Positions 34,541 to 45,600 of a stretch of 64,000 nucleotides of DNA are shown one piece after another. Below the pieces are notes generated by a model, which saw only the letters and a list, made by a program, of their open reading frames with translations, had not been told where the DNA came from and made no database searches. How positions within the stretch are numbered: the stretch's first letter is position 1; the number at the start of each line of letters is the position of its first letter. Made by a program: the position numbers and the translations under genes. Origin of the DNA: Hyalella azteca (Eukaryota > Arthropoda > Malacostraca > Amphipoda > Hyalellidae); contig NW_025946581.1 of assembly GCF_000764305.2 (NCBI RefSeq), positions 62,001-126,000 of the forward strand, written 5' to 3'.

Positions 34541-35904
34541 TTTGGTTTTAAATTCCCTTAAAATTTTGATTAGTAGGGTTTGCTAGTAGCTAACACCAGA
34601 AGTAATTACAGCATTTCTTCAACTTTGACAAATTGAGGCACATTTTACTGCCTAGATGGCGGAGTAATGGCCAGTTGCCAAGGCATTTTTTCATCAACAT
34701 CAAAACTTAATTGTTGTGGATGGATCTGCACAAATCCTCATATATATATATATTTATGAAGAAGTCTTGTCGAATGATGTGGCATGGGAAATTTATAACG
34801 CTATGCGGTACAAAGATGTTGTTTCATTACTACCACTATATATTTAAAACTCTTTCAAACTTTTTTTATGACGCAGACGATTTGAAACGCTTCGGTTTAC
34901 GAATATCGCGCTTTAAATCGCATCATCACCTACAGATAACGCTCTATAACTCTGTGCATTGGAAAACCTAACGCTTTACATCGCTTCACTTTCCAAATTA
35001 TAATCTCTTTGAATCCAATCTGTCCCAGTGCAACGAGAGCCCATACAGGAACAATGCAAAGCCCATTAAATTAGAATTAAAGTTATTCATCACGCCGATA
35101 AGACGGTTAACAAAAGGACCTTTCAATAAATTCCTGCTCCAGTAACTTAGTAATAGAGGAGCTTCATATAAACAAAATTTTCAGGCGGTTGTCACGTTGA
35201 AATTTGAAACTGGATTGGTAATAATTGTATGTAATACAAACCAAACAAAATTTAATTTAATTCTCCACAGAAATCTTTACAGATTTATAATATCTTTTTC
35301 AATTCATTTATGTGCATTTTTCGAAAAATACGTAAAACATCAAGACTCCTAATGATCTGAAGCTGTTAATTGGTGTCACCATAATTGCATTTAAATGGAT
35401 CTAATGACTCACCAGTGAAATAAATCCTGATTAGTGGCGGTGTTCCTGATCAATACTAATCCCGGTTTAACAAATTCGAGCGCTTTTGTGAAGTTAATTT
35501 CGTTAGGCTTAATGGCGTCGCCATCGCGAGATGATTGCCTCATTAAACCGTCGTATTATATGCGGTGAAAACACTCATCCTGTATCAGCATCCGTGTTAC
35601 ATGAACGCTACAGCAACATTCATCCTATACACCGTTACAACACAAACGCTCGTCCTCGTGTGAAGCTTTGACGCGTCAGTGAATGCATTTCCCTCAAAAT
35701 TAGAGGGCTTCTATCTATTAATGGTAAAATTTCTAAACGCATGTATATGTTGCATGAATATTTTCATATTGAAACAAAATTAGCTCCTTCACCAAAATTT
35801 AATGCTCAATTGAAAATTGAGAATATAAACGTTTCAAGCCCGCTTAATAAATTTAGCAAGTATTTATAACACTACATTACCTAAATCCCAAAATAACGAA
35901 AATT
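34541..35904. other. non-coding stretch
   Basis: No gene is recognised. TTTTAAATTCCC at about 34547-34559 resembles the terminus of the hammerhead-type elements but is too short to call. A short TA run lies near 34740-34753. Confidence 0.45.
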
Positions 35905-35993
35905 CTAGAATGAATTCAAGTGTGGTCTACATAGTTTTACTTGAAAGGTTTCAGACAACTGCTCCATTATCAGTTGAAAAACTACAATATACA
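35905..35993 (-). mobile_element. decayed remnant of the hammerhead-type element
   Basis: Read on the minus strand, this segment has TTTTTCAACTGATAATGGAG, then CTGAAAC, in the same order as the palindrome arms at 27.5 kb (CTGATGATGGAG ... CGAAAC). The core has one changed base (CTGATAA), and stem II pairing is largely lost. The flanks have diverged too far to define ends. It is best seen as an old fragment of the same family. Confidence 0.45.
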
Positions 35994-36255
35994 TGTATGA
36001 TAATAGAATGCAAAATAGAAAGAAAAAGTTACACTAGAGAGATGAAAATTTGAATTGCAAAATAGAACGCCACTGCAACGTAAGAACTTATCGATTAAAA
36101 ATATTAAATCGGATAAGAGCGGCCAGTGACATTGAGGAGGAACGAATTTCAAAATTATTGACCAACTTTACATGCATGTTAACGTTCTGAAATTATTTCA
36201 TGACTAGAATTTTAGATTCACTAGACATAGTTTCCTACGTGGAACCATATTGGGG

Positions 36256-36414
36256 AAAAGTGTCATAAATATTTTTCATATTATCAAACTCTGGGACAAC
36301 TTCAGATTATAGTGTGTATATTAACGCATTAATTTTATATAAAATAATGCGACGGAAATAAATTCAGATGAATTATGCAGGGAATAAATACAAATTTCAA
36401 ATTCATATCATGGA
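36256..36414. repeat. ~155-bp direct repeat, left copy
   Basis: Runs from AAAGTGTCATAAATATTTTT through CAAACTCTGGGACAAC and TGCGACGGAAAT to AATTCATATCATG. The right copy is offset by about 562 bases. The central ~40 bases are clearly more diverged than the ends. Confidence 0.9.
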
Positions 36415-36633
36415 AGGTCGGCAAATCTAAAGCCGTAGTGTAACATTTTTAAAGCTAGAAATAAGGAGCCAATAGCCGAAAATGCTTCACCCCCAAAAAA
36501 TTACTTCGATTTGCAAAAAAACAGAAGCCTGGAAGCGACTGTTTTATTCGCGTTACAATCAAGAAGAGAACAACTATTGCTGCTCGATATGCTCCTAAGT
36601 AAATGTTATTGATGTTCAATGTTGAGATCATAT

Positions 36634-36785
36634 AAAAAATATAACACGGTACTCACTGTAGTGAGTGACAAAGAGCGCATTTTCTCATCGACGAAAACGC
36701 GAAGTCACGGACGGACAGACAGACGGACGGACTTGGCGAGCACAATAGTGCATTTTTTCCATAAATGAGTAAATGCGCTAAAAAC
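36634..36785 (+). mobile_element. second copy of the 23-kb MITE family, left TIR missing
   Basis: Matches 23094-23264 from AAAAAATATAAC through GTGAGTGACA, GAGCGCATTTTCTC, ACGAAAACG(C/T)GAAGTCACGG, a shorter GGACGGACAGAC block, GGCGAGCACAATAG and the right TIR ending ATGCGCTAAAAA. The left TIR seen in copy A is absent. It lies between the two copies of the ~155-bp direct repeat. Confidence 0.85.
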
Positions 36786-36817
36786 AGATCTGGGTGAAAA
36801 AACCATCGCTGGGGGTC

Positions 36818-36977
36818 AAAAGTGTCATAAATATTTTTCATATTATCAAACTCTGGGACAACATAAGAACATAGCGTAGAAATAAACGCAGTAAATAAAA
36901 TTTAAAATAGTGCGACGGAAATCAATTCAGATGAATTGTGCAAGAAATAAATACAAATTTCAAATTCATATCATGAA
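36818..36977. repeat. ~155-bp direct repeat, right copy
   Basis: Partner of 36256-36414, starting about 30 bases after the MITE ends. Shared ends are nearly identical; the middle (ACATAAGAACATAGCG in this copy) differs. Confidence 0.9.
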
Positions 36978-37394
36978 AAAGACAAATTATGGATAAATGT
37001 AAAGTAAAAGTAAGTAAGTAAAATGGATCATTAGAATAAGAAATAACTACAAATGCGCTCTAACCTTATAATCAATGAATTATTAAAAGTGAGTAAATTG
37101 AAAAGCATATTGCTTGAAATAAATAAATATAAATAAATATAATGAAAACTGAAAATATTCTGAAAAAAATAAAATACGACCATTTAATAGCAAAACATTC
37201 TGAGTCAGAAAACTGCAGAAGCTTCAATAAATAAATGTTTATAACTCCTGATCTACTTAAGTTAAGCATAGGTGCACGAAATTTTAGGTACACATATTAA
37301 TGGAACATATAACTTTCGACCTTCCAAATCATTTACGAAGTGAGATCTAACAAGAATAACAGAAAAATATCGTCAACCATAAAAATACACACAT
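36978..37394. other. AT-rich spacer
   Basis: A-rich sequence with small AAATAAAT runs. Nothing gene-like. Confidence 0.5.
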
Positions 37395-37502
37395 AATCAA
37401 CGCGTAGACACTTGAGCGAGCATCCATGAGCTGGCATCCATTTATCGGGATATTAATCAACGCGTAGACACTTGAGCGAGCATCCATTTATCGGGATATT
37501 AA
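37395..37502. repeat. 60-bp tandem duplication with a 14-bp indel
   Basis: TAATCAACGCGTAGACACTT through GAGCGAGCATCC to TTTATCGGGATATT occurs twice with a 60-base offset. The first copy has an additional 14 bases (ATGAGCTGGCATCC) that themselves repeat the CATCC word, suggesting slippage. Confidence 0.9.
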
Positions 37503-38925
37503 TCCCCCCATAAGGCTTCATTTGGCTGGAATAATGCCCATCAATAGCCTGATTATTTTCAGTCGTGAGGTCGAGAAAAAGTGATACGGCGGCTAAAGGC
37601 CAGGAGCTGCAATTAGCAGACGGGACTCTGCTCTGCCAATAACACACTCACTTTTTTACTTCATGAATAGGCACGGGAGGAAGGGAGGCCGTCTGTTTAT
37701 ATACATCATTGAAAAGATTTTAAAATTTTCTTTTTATTCTTAAACAGCGAACGAACAAGCTGTGATTTAAGAAGCGAGCGAGGCTGCAAAATAATTGCTA
37801 ATTTTGGAAAGGGGTGACTTTGTTATAATTAATCCAAAAGTAAAAACATAATGAGCGTTCTCAATAAAAAAAACTGTGTTATCGTTTCCAGGAACAACAT
37901 CTTAGTGCACACTGTGGACATAATTACTTAGTTAAGACTTGCCTGTTCAATGATTTTCGATTTTATTTCACTAGTAGTGATTCCGCAGTAATTTTCAATT
38001 ATGGTGTAACTGGAACTGTAGTTAAGAAAAGTCACTCGAGTTGTTTACTTATTAAATTTTAGGTTTAATTGTCAACTTATTATTTTATAACACTGTAACA
38101 GGTTATACTTCTCGATATGGCAGTCGTGTCTGGAACTGTCGGGTATCGTACAGGTCCGCCTTGTTTCCATGTCTTTTGACGCAGACATTGTGAGGCAGAG
38201 TACCTCACGGAAAATTAGTCCATGAATGATTTTTCATATATCCTCGTACAGATATTCCTCATATCCGTCAGAGCGTACATTAGTGTACAAACACAGGCGC
38301 ACATTCAAGGTGTACCTTTGGGAAGTTCTTATATAGTATATGAGCTAAGGGGTACATTCCAGGCTGTGACCTGGAGTTTTCAATTAACAATTTAACAGAT
38401 ATTTAATTTAACTTGTGCCTGACACGAATTCTCAATGCGATTTAATTCGAACGATCATAGTAACGTTCAATAAAGTCAACCTGAGTCTAATAGTTTGCAG
38501 AACTATATAATCTTTTGTTCAATTTTGGCCCCACTCAGATCCGATCCTATGTACAGACTCAAGTTATCGAACGAATTTGTGATCGTCGTGCGAAAAATCT
38601 TCCAAAACGTTTAGCATTCTGTTTTATTATTTTATTTAATTTATTGATAATTTTGCGAGGAAAATGGTTTTTGAGCAACCTAGTACATAAATACCTTTGT
38701 AAAATCTCGCACAGATACATAGTTTGGTCTTTCAAGGAGGAATGGTTCGACAGGTGTTGAGGTTCTTGTTAACGGTGTCTGGCGAAGCAACATCTATTAA
38801 GATTCTAAATGTTGATTGATATAAAAGATTACATTTCGGAATATTTAAACACTAAGAATATGTGAACACAAAGAAACCTTGTCAAGTCCTGTGGCAACAT
38901 AAAAAAAGGATTACTAATTTGTAGT

Positions 38926-38983
38926 TTACTGGATTTTGCAATACTGGATTTTGCAATACTGGAATTACTGGATTTTGCAATAA
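38926..38983. repeat. 15-bp TACTGGATTTTGCAA repeat
   Basis: TACTGGATTTTGCAA occurs three times, with a short TACTGGAAT unit between the second and third copies. Confidence 0.85.
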
Positions 38984-39892
38984 GTTCTTGATCTCATCGG
39001 AACTGGACTGACTGAATATGTTTACATTTGCAAAATCACCGAAAAACTTACAAGACCTCCGAACTGTCTAGGTCGGACAAAGAACGATTTTAAAAATATC
39101 AGTCCCGAGTACAGGAAATCCTTGACAACCTTACAAATATAATTAAATATCTCACATAAAATTCCCTTTTAGAAAAATTTTCGGTATAGATAAATATCAT
39201 TGAAAGATTATTCATCAATAATTCATGTCAGAAAAGTAATTAAAGCCTGCACCGAAGCGACATACTCATCATATGATACGTATTTTTCATCCAGGCTTCA
39301 ATGATTTGCATATCATTTGTAGAACATGATAAAGAATTAGTAAATACCGAGCCCGACAACTTGCGACATCCCCTAATCAAAAATTTCAATTTTATTGCTC
39401 ATTTTCTATGATTCGGATTCTGCTTCGCGAGAAAAACACGTGATTAATTTTTTAGCAACGGTACAATTTTTGCCGACGGTAAATTGAATGACAGAAAATA
39501 TTATTGAAGGGACACAGCTCACAAAATTGTAAAAGGATGAATTGAAAAGACTATAGATAAATAAAGCATTCAGCATCTTTAAATAAATTTGAACATTAAA
39601 ATTTCTGCATCATGCATGGTCAGTTGGAGGCGCTTCATGAATATTTTGACATCACTACAATCGATTTGATTGTCAAAATAAGTACAAAATATTGTCAAAA
39701 AGTATATTGGCCATCAATCTCTTTGAAATTACCATTGTCGCTTCAAATTATTGTCCATTATGCTTGCAATCAAAAATAACACAGTAGTTCATAAGTTGAA
39801 ATCAAAATTAATACAATTTTATTGGTATAATTTTTCCAGCAATCATCCTTAATTGTAGTACGTCAATCCAGCATTGTTAATTACAGAATGTC

Positions 39893-39940
39893 TTTCACAT
39901 GTAATATTGCAGCCATTCAAACGCTGATTTACATGTGAAA
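39893..39940. other. 12-bp perfect inverted repeat
   Basis: TTTCACATGTAA (39893-39904) and TTACATGTGAAA (39929-39940) are perfect complements separated by 24 bases. It could be a short-TIR remnant or chance. Confidence 0.7.
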
Positions 39941-40130
39941 ATTTCCATAAAAACAGCATATTGGCATCTAATGAATAATGACATTTAATTACAAATTATA
40001 AACGCCTAGTTTACAGTGAAACGTCACCAAAAACAGTCGAATGAATGTATGAGAAAACTGAGAAAACAATAAACTAAAAACATTCTGTTACGATTCTCGT
40101 ATACCGAATGTCAGCGGTCACCTGACCCCC

Positions 40131-40553
40131 AGACTACGAACAACTGACTGGACCCAGCGAGTCGATGTCTCAAGGGCCGAGAAAAGTCATTCTGGAGTCA
40201 TTCCAGACTGTTAAAAATGGATGGACTGAGCAAGACGATATCACGAGCGCCAGAGAAGTCAGAAGTCGCTATATCCCAGACTGTAAACAATTGTCGGGAC
40301 CGAGCATGACGTTTTCTGGAACGTCAAGGAAAGTCAGGAGCCAATACAATACAGCCTGTAAACAACTGGCGGGATCTGGAAAGATAAAGTCTGGAGCGTC
40401 AGGTAATTCAAGAGTGACTATAACCCATACTGCAAACAATTGACCGAAGGAGCATGGCGATGTCTGGAACGCGAGGAAAAGTCAGAAGGCACACAACACC
40501 CGAGACTGTAAACAATTGACGGGACCGAGTAAGACGATGTCTCGAGCGTCAGG
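40131..40553. repeat. ~74-bp satellite-like tandem repeat, about 5.7 copies
   Basis: The anchor AGACTGTAAACAATTG or a variant begins units at about 40131, 40205, 40279, 40354, 40429 and 40503. GGGACCGAG(C/T)AAGACGATGTCT, GAGCGTCAGG and AAGTCAGAAG recur in order. Copies differ by perhaps 15-25% and a few indels. A 92-codon + frame runs through it but reflects the repeat. Confidence 0.9.
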
Positions 40554-41637
40554 ATTGCACTTTTACGCTCTTGTTATGGCCAGTGGAACGATTGCGTTTA
40601 CGTTCGCTTAAAAGCCTTGAGGGATAGTGAGACTCAGTATTGTGCTTTCTGTCCTGTTGTATCCTAGCTGCTGAGTTATAGGTATTGATGCTCAGTGATT
40701 CAAACAAGATGAGTAGAAGTAAAAAAAAATAAGTTTAAAAATGTCTGACCGTGAGAGCCTTCTCGTTGTGTACCACTTCTCACACCATGAGCAACAGATT
40801 GTCCTAACCACTAAGAAACCGTATGAGACCACAATATGCATAAATAAAAGATCATCAAGGCGGTCATTATCAACAACTACAGGAGTCGTCCGTAGGCAAT
40901 CTGTACATTAGGACACGGCTCACACTATATAGCATGCCTAGCGAGAGGTGGCTACACATTTATTCCCATAAAAAAAACTACCTATCCAAGCCTACCACAT
41001 GTGAGCCAACATCAAATGTCGAATAAACCACACAATCCTACACAGTTCTGAATGAATTCCCGACATACAAAGCGAAATGCGTGAAAATTCCACAATTTAA
41101 CCGTGCAGATAATGCTTCCGTTGCGTCAGAAATGAGGTATCTTTCGAAAGCTTTCTTGCGATTGCAAGTCGATATTTTGCTGTCAGAAATATCCCGTTTC
41201 AAAGTAGGCAACTTTCTATTTACTCTGTAACTATATACTGCTAACATCTTATCGTAGCAAGTACATGAGTATTGGCATGATAACGAAATATTGTAATTTT
41301 GAATTTACGTGCGAGTACAAAATTTATTTCTGTAAAACTTTTATTCATTCATTTACTTAAATAAAATAGTAGCGTGCTTGTTAATTAATTTTGTTTATCG
41401 ACCGCAAGAGATGAAAGGTTACAGAGGTATGTAATGTCAACTAAATTTACATTAGCCATGGTTGCAAGGTAATATTACAATGAAAGTCAAAATAGAAAAG
41501 AACAAACAAATTTTTCAACCAGATGCTTAATTTGATCCAGATATGGTATCTAAATTTTCTTGGAAGGTTAGTCTGCTTCAAATACTGGCTGAACTCGATA
41601 GAAAAAGTCCCAATACGACTGACTAACCGTTCCATGA
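40554..41637. other. non-coding stretch
   Basis: No repeat or gene is recognised in this 1.1 kb. Confidence 0.45.
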
Positions 41638-41885
41638 GCTTTTTTTTTTACTCTGAACCCTGGAACTAAACCAGAACAAATTTGTACACGAGTTAATCTC
41701 GCCCACATGCACGTAAGGACATGGCACGGCTGGACCCCGACGCTCAATTCCAGGCGATACGTCAACTTTAAAATGCGGCCCCAGGACGCGGCCATCGCGG
41801 ACGACATCAGACTGGGGCCGTCCGCGCGACCCCAGCTCGACGGACGGCGAACAGCGATTGTAAAGGCGCCTTGGCCTTAGGGATG
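41638..41885 (+). other. GC/CpG-rich coding-like island, possible exon
   Basis: A + frame is open from 41638 to a TAG at 41878-41880. The ATG at 41707 gives 57 residues, about 73% of codons end in G or C, and the ends read MHVRTWHGWTP... and ...TAIVKAPWP. In an AT-rich window this composition is striking. A T10 tract and AAACCAG|AA (41674) lie upstream like an acceptor, and GGATG|GTGAGT (41885|41886) downstream matches a donor. Against it: the opposite strand is also open over the same triplets (about 41623-41895), the stop lies before the donor, and no domain is recognised. It may be an exon, a processed remnant or an unmethylated CpG island. Confidence 0.3.
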
Positions 41886-42019
41886 GTGAGTGGCGTTACC
41901 TGATGAATTACATCAATTAATTATTAGGTAGCTTTACAACATAAAAAAATTCCGAAGAGTTTTAAAACTTAGTACAATATATGCACTTGTCCGTCGATTA
42001 GTTACCACTTAAGAGTTAA

Positions 42020-42100
42020 ATTATTGCAACCGTCACCCCAATAATTGCAACTGTCACCACAATAATTGCAACTGTCACCCCAATAATTGCAACTGTCATT
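42020..42100. repeat. 21-bp minisatellite, four copies
   Basis: The unit is AATAATTGCAACTGTCACCCC, with AAC(T/C)GTCA starting at 42028, 42049, 42070 and 42091. To about 42425 the core word ACTGTCAYY recurs irregularly, suggesting an older, decayed extension of the same array. Confidence 0.9.
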
Positions 42101-42580
42101 GAAATAGATAAAATGTCGCACAATACATTTAAACTGTCACTCAAGTACTTTTAGTAGACATAGAAACGTTGAACTGTCATTCCAAGAACGGAAACCATGT
42201 TATAAGTCATGATGATTGTTGTAAAAACGGCCTCAAACAGTCATTAAATAACAGGCACTGTTGCGCAGTCCTTAAAAATGTCAAAAAAGGGAAAACTTCG
42301 CGCTGAACATAATCGTACTCTACTAATCATTAATTGCAACAGTCACACACATAGAAGCACCCGTCATTCAAATTACGAGGCTTGTATTAAAAGTAACAGA
42401 AGCTGTCATCGTAATAGCTGACCATGAAAGCTAGCGCATCAGAAGGATGAAGTGCAGAGTTTGACTGACAAATCTGTCTTCATTTTTTTATATTTGCCTG
42501 AGAAAAATATCCGAGTTCTACAAACAGCAGCACAAATAGCAGCAACTGTGATCAGACCAACATGCTCTCTTTCCCACAGT

Positions 42581-42643
42581 TAATGGCAATGGTCGCTGTA
42601 CTAATGGCAATGAGTGCTGTACTAATGACAAATGCGGTGCGAA
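42581..42643. repeat. 21-bp repeat, three copies
   Basis: TAATGGCAATG(A/G)GTGCTGTAC occurs at 42581, 42602 and 42623 with a few substitutions in the third copy. It is unrelated in sequence to the 21-bp array at 42.0 kb. Confidence 0.85.
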
Positions 42644-45600
42644 TGGGGACACCATTATTCGTAGTATAAACACTTGCACGACAAAGTCGTAGTGTCGGGC
42701 GTGACATTCAATTCCCCATTCGTTATTTAGGCGAGAATTAAGTGCTGGAATTAAGAGTTGCTGTTTTCACAAAGCAAATAAAAAACATCTTTTCTATAAA
42801 AATTAAACGTTCTAATAGGAAACAAGAACCAATTTCTCAAGAAATGCGCAGTTAGTGCCCATGACAAGACCAATAGGAGATATTGCCCACTAAGATAGTA
42901 AAAGTTTCTATGGAGCTCCACAGACCAAAAAAGTTGCTCGAAAAGCTTTGTTGGCTGTCGTTGTTGCATCGTCCACCGTGTTTTCCCGTTCCTGATACTC
43001 TCTCAATGTCATTCAGGTGAAAATAGTGACATCAAGAGTAACGCTTAAAAATGCGTTGTAATCAATGAATCAATATTAATCATTGCAATTTCATCTGTTA
43101 TACCAAAAAAGTGGTTTACATATTTATTCGCGTTATAGAAGAGAATACAGTAGAATTTCATCCCAATGTTGAGGCTGTCAGAACTCCCTACTAGCCAACA
43201 AAATCGCACAGGTTCAAGGTTATGAAAGAATAATAATTAAAAACTATCACCTATAATTTTAAATACGCAAATTAAATTAGATAAATAAACATATTAATTC
43301 GTTGCTTCTTACTGGTGTGCTTGCTCTAGTCATGAAGTTCGGGCCTTGGATCTTGACATTCTAGCCTTCCTAAAACAACCGAATAAAAATACCTAAATTA
43401 TTTAATAATAATAAACTAAATACTAAACAATCATAGACATGATATATAAATTCACGAATACATACGTTCACTATATCACTATTAACCGTTCACATGCTCA
43501 CATCGTATCCTAACATCGCAAATACCTCCGTTCCGGCCTTTCATGTAACAATCATTATCGAAACTTGGCATTCCGTACAACTCCTCAGGTAAACTTTAAA
43601 ACTATAATAACAAAAAAATTCGGATGATAAACAATTTCTTAAACAAATAATCCAGCCTAAAGGTATATCAAAAATGACGTACGATTTTATCATTAACACT
43701 AACTTTTAAATCGGCAATTTTTTGGTTAATTTGGTAGAAATTAAATGTTCTGAGCGCTTCGGCTTTTCTTGCGTCTTTTTCAACCGCAGACGACGCAAAA
43801 TATTTGCCGTGACACTTATAAAAATATGGATAGAAATTTGTATAAGCAATAATTTTTTAGAGCCAATTGTAAGAAAATCATTAATAAAGAATAGATTTTT
43901 ATCATTATTTCCAATTAGCCTTTTTAACTCAACACTAAAATTTGTATGATAGATGATTCGTATGGCCTCAAACATGATTTATATGATTTATCTTCAAAAT
44001 ATGTTACCGAACGATAATAAGTTTCTTCATCTCGTATGTTCAGTCAAGTAATTCCTGATTTATATAAATTGAATTCTCCGCAAAGAAAGCACAATTAGCT
44101 AAATTCATAAAGTGACGAAATGACCTAAGTAATACCTTTGCTACAGCATTAACCTAAATATGATTTTTTTCAAATTGTGCGTTAGTATACAGTTCGATCC
44201 TGATCACTGTTATATTATCTCAATTTTGCAAAATAATGAACCAAATTAATTAGATTTGATATTATCAGGAAGCTGCAGGTCAATGGAGCATCCTGATTAT
44301 ATCAAATGGGAAACAACAACTCAAAACATAACGTGTCGCATTTCAAACGGGCATTGATCGGCGATAAACTTGAATAATGCGTAGAAATCTAATCGAAATC
44401 TGCATGGCAACTTGATCAAGAAGCCGCGCTATGAAACGGCCTGGCAAAAAAAATTCGGAAGTCCTCGTGACTCTGAATTGAACTCGATGAAGCAATTGCC
44501 TGAATCGACGACATCTTGAGAGGCATCCACTCTCACGTTCATTTTCGTTGGATTTCCATTTCAATATGGAGTTTACACGCTTCCCCTTTTTTTATTTTCA
44601 TTTCAATATGCAATTTACAAATTTGTTCATTTTACTGAGAGAAAAATTTCAACGAAATCTAGGGGAAACCTTCCCAAGTTTACAAGTACTGTGGTTGACG
44701 TAAATTCATTGCTCCATGTGAAAAAAAAAAATTATTCCAGCTGGCTTGCATGCCCCCAAAAAAATTATTTAGGCGTTTCCGTACAGGCACCATAAAGAAT
44801 GGGTAGGATTGTAATTGCACATGGTATTGAAATTTATGAAAGGCCAGGTTTACAAATTAATGGGTCCTAGAATTTACAGCGATTAATCAATAATTTTCAC
44901 TTAATTTCCACTCATTTCTGTTGACCATACCAGAAACACATTTAAAAATATATTTTGCGTTCAAAATTAATAATAATCCCGTAATCAACATATATTTTTG
45001 TATCTGAACTCGTACAGATAAAGTAGTGATTCGGAAGTTATTAATTTATGACAATTTCTTTCCTTTTATTGTCTTTGCGACAATTTCTGGGAAGACTTTG
45101 TAAATTCAACGATTGCTTTACTCTGCAAATATCTTATGGAGTGTATCAAGATATGTTTCCACCGATTGTTGTTATGAAATTAAAAATTAAGAATTAATAA
45201 AAGAAATTAAAATTAGAATTGCAATTCTCTTAAGAGAATTATTTTGACACCACCAGAAATATTATGGCACGCTAATTGTGGCTCATTCATTTACATTTCT
45301 TTAAGTTTTTTAATGCGAAGAAACTTGGAATACAGAGTAAATATTGCACTATTGGACTACCAGTTTCGATTTTATTTAATTTCTTTTTCGATAATTTTAG
45401 ATGGAAATATAAACAAATTCAGCTTTAAATTAAGTACAAAAATCGGTTTATATGCTTATGTATGAAGAACTATCTTGAATAGCTTGCCTGTGATATCGTC
45501 CTTCACAAACAAGGGCTTCATTCAAGATCGATAGGTTATGGTAAGTTATAGTTAAGAGTTCGTAATTCCATGTTATAATAAGAAGAAAGATTGCCTGGTA

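Larger units (their letters stand above)
37503..40130. other. AT-rich stretch, no recognisable gene
   Basis: About 2.6 kb. Contains the small repeat at 38926-38983 and the inverted repeat at 39893-39940. The open + frame at 38515-38760 is unrecognised. Confidence 0.45.
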
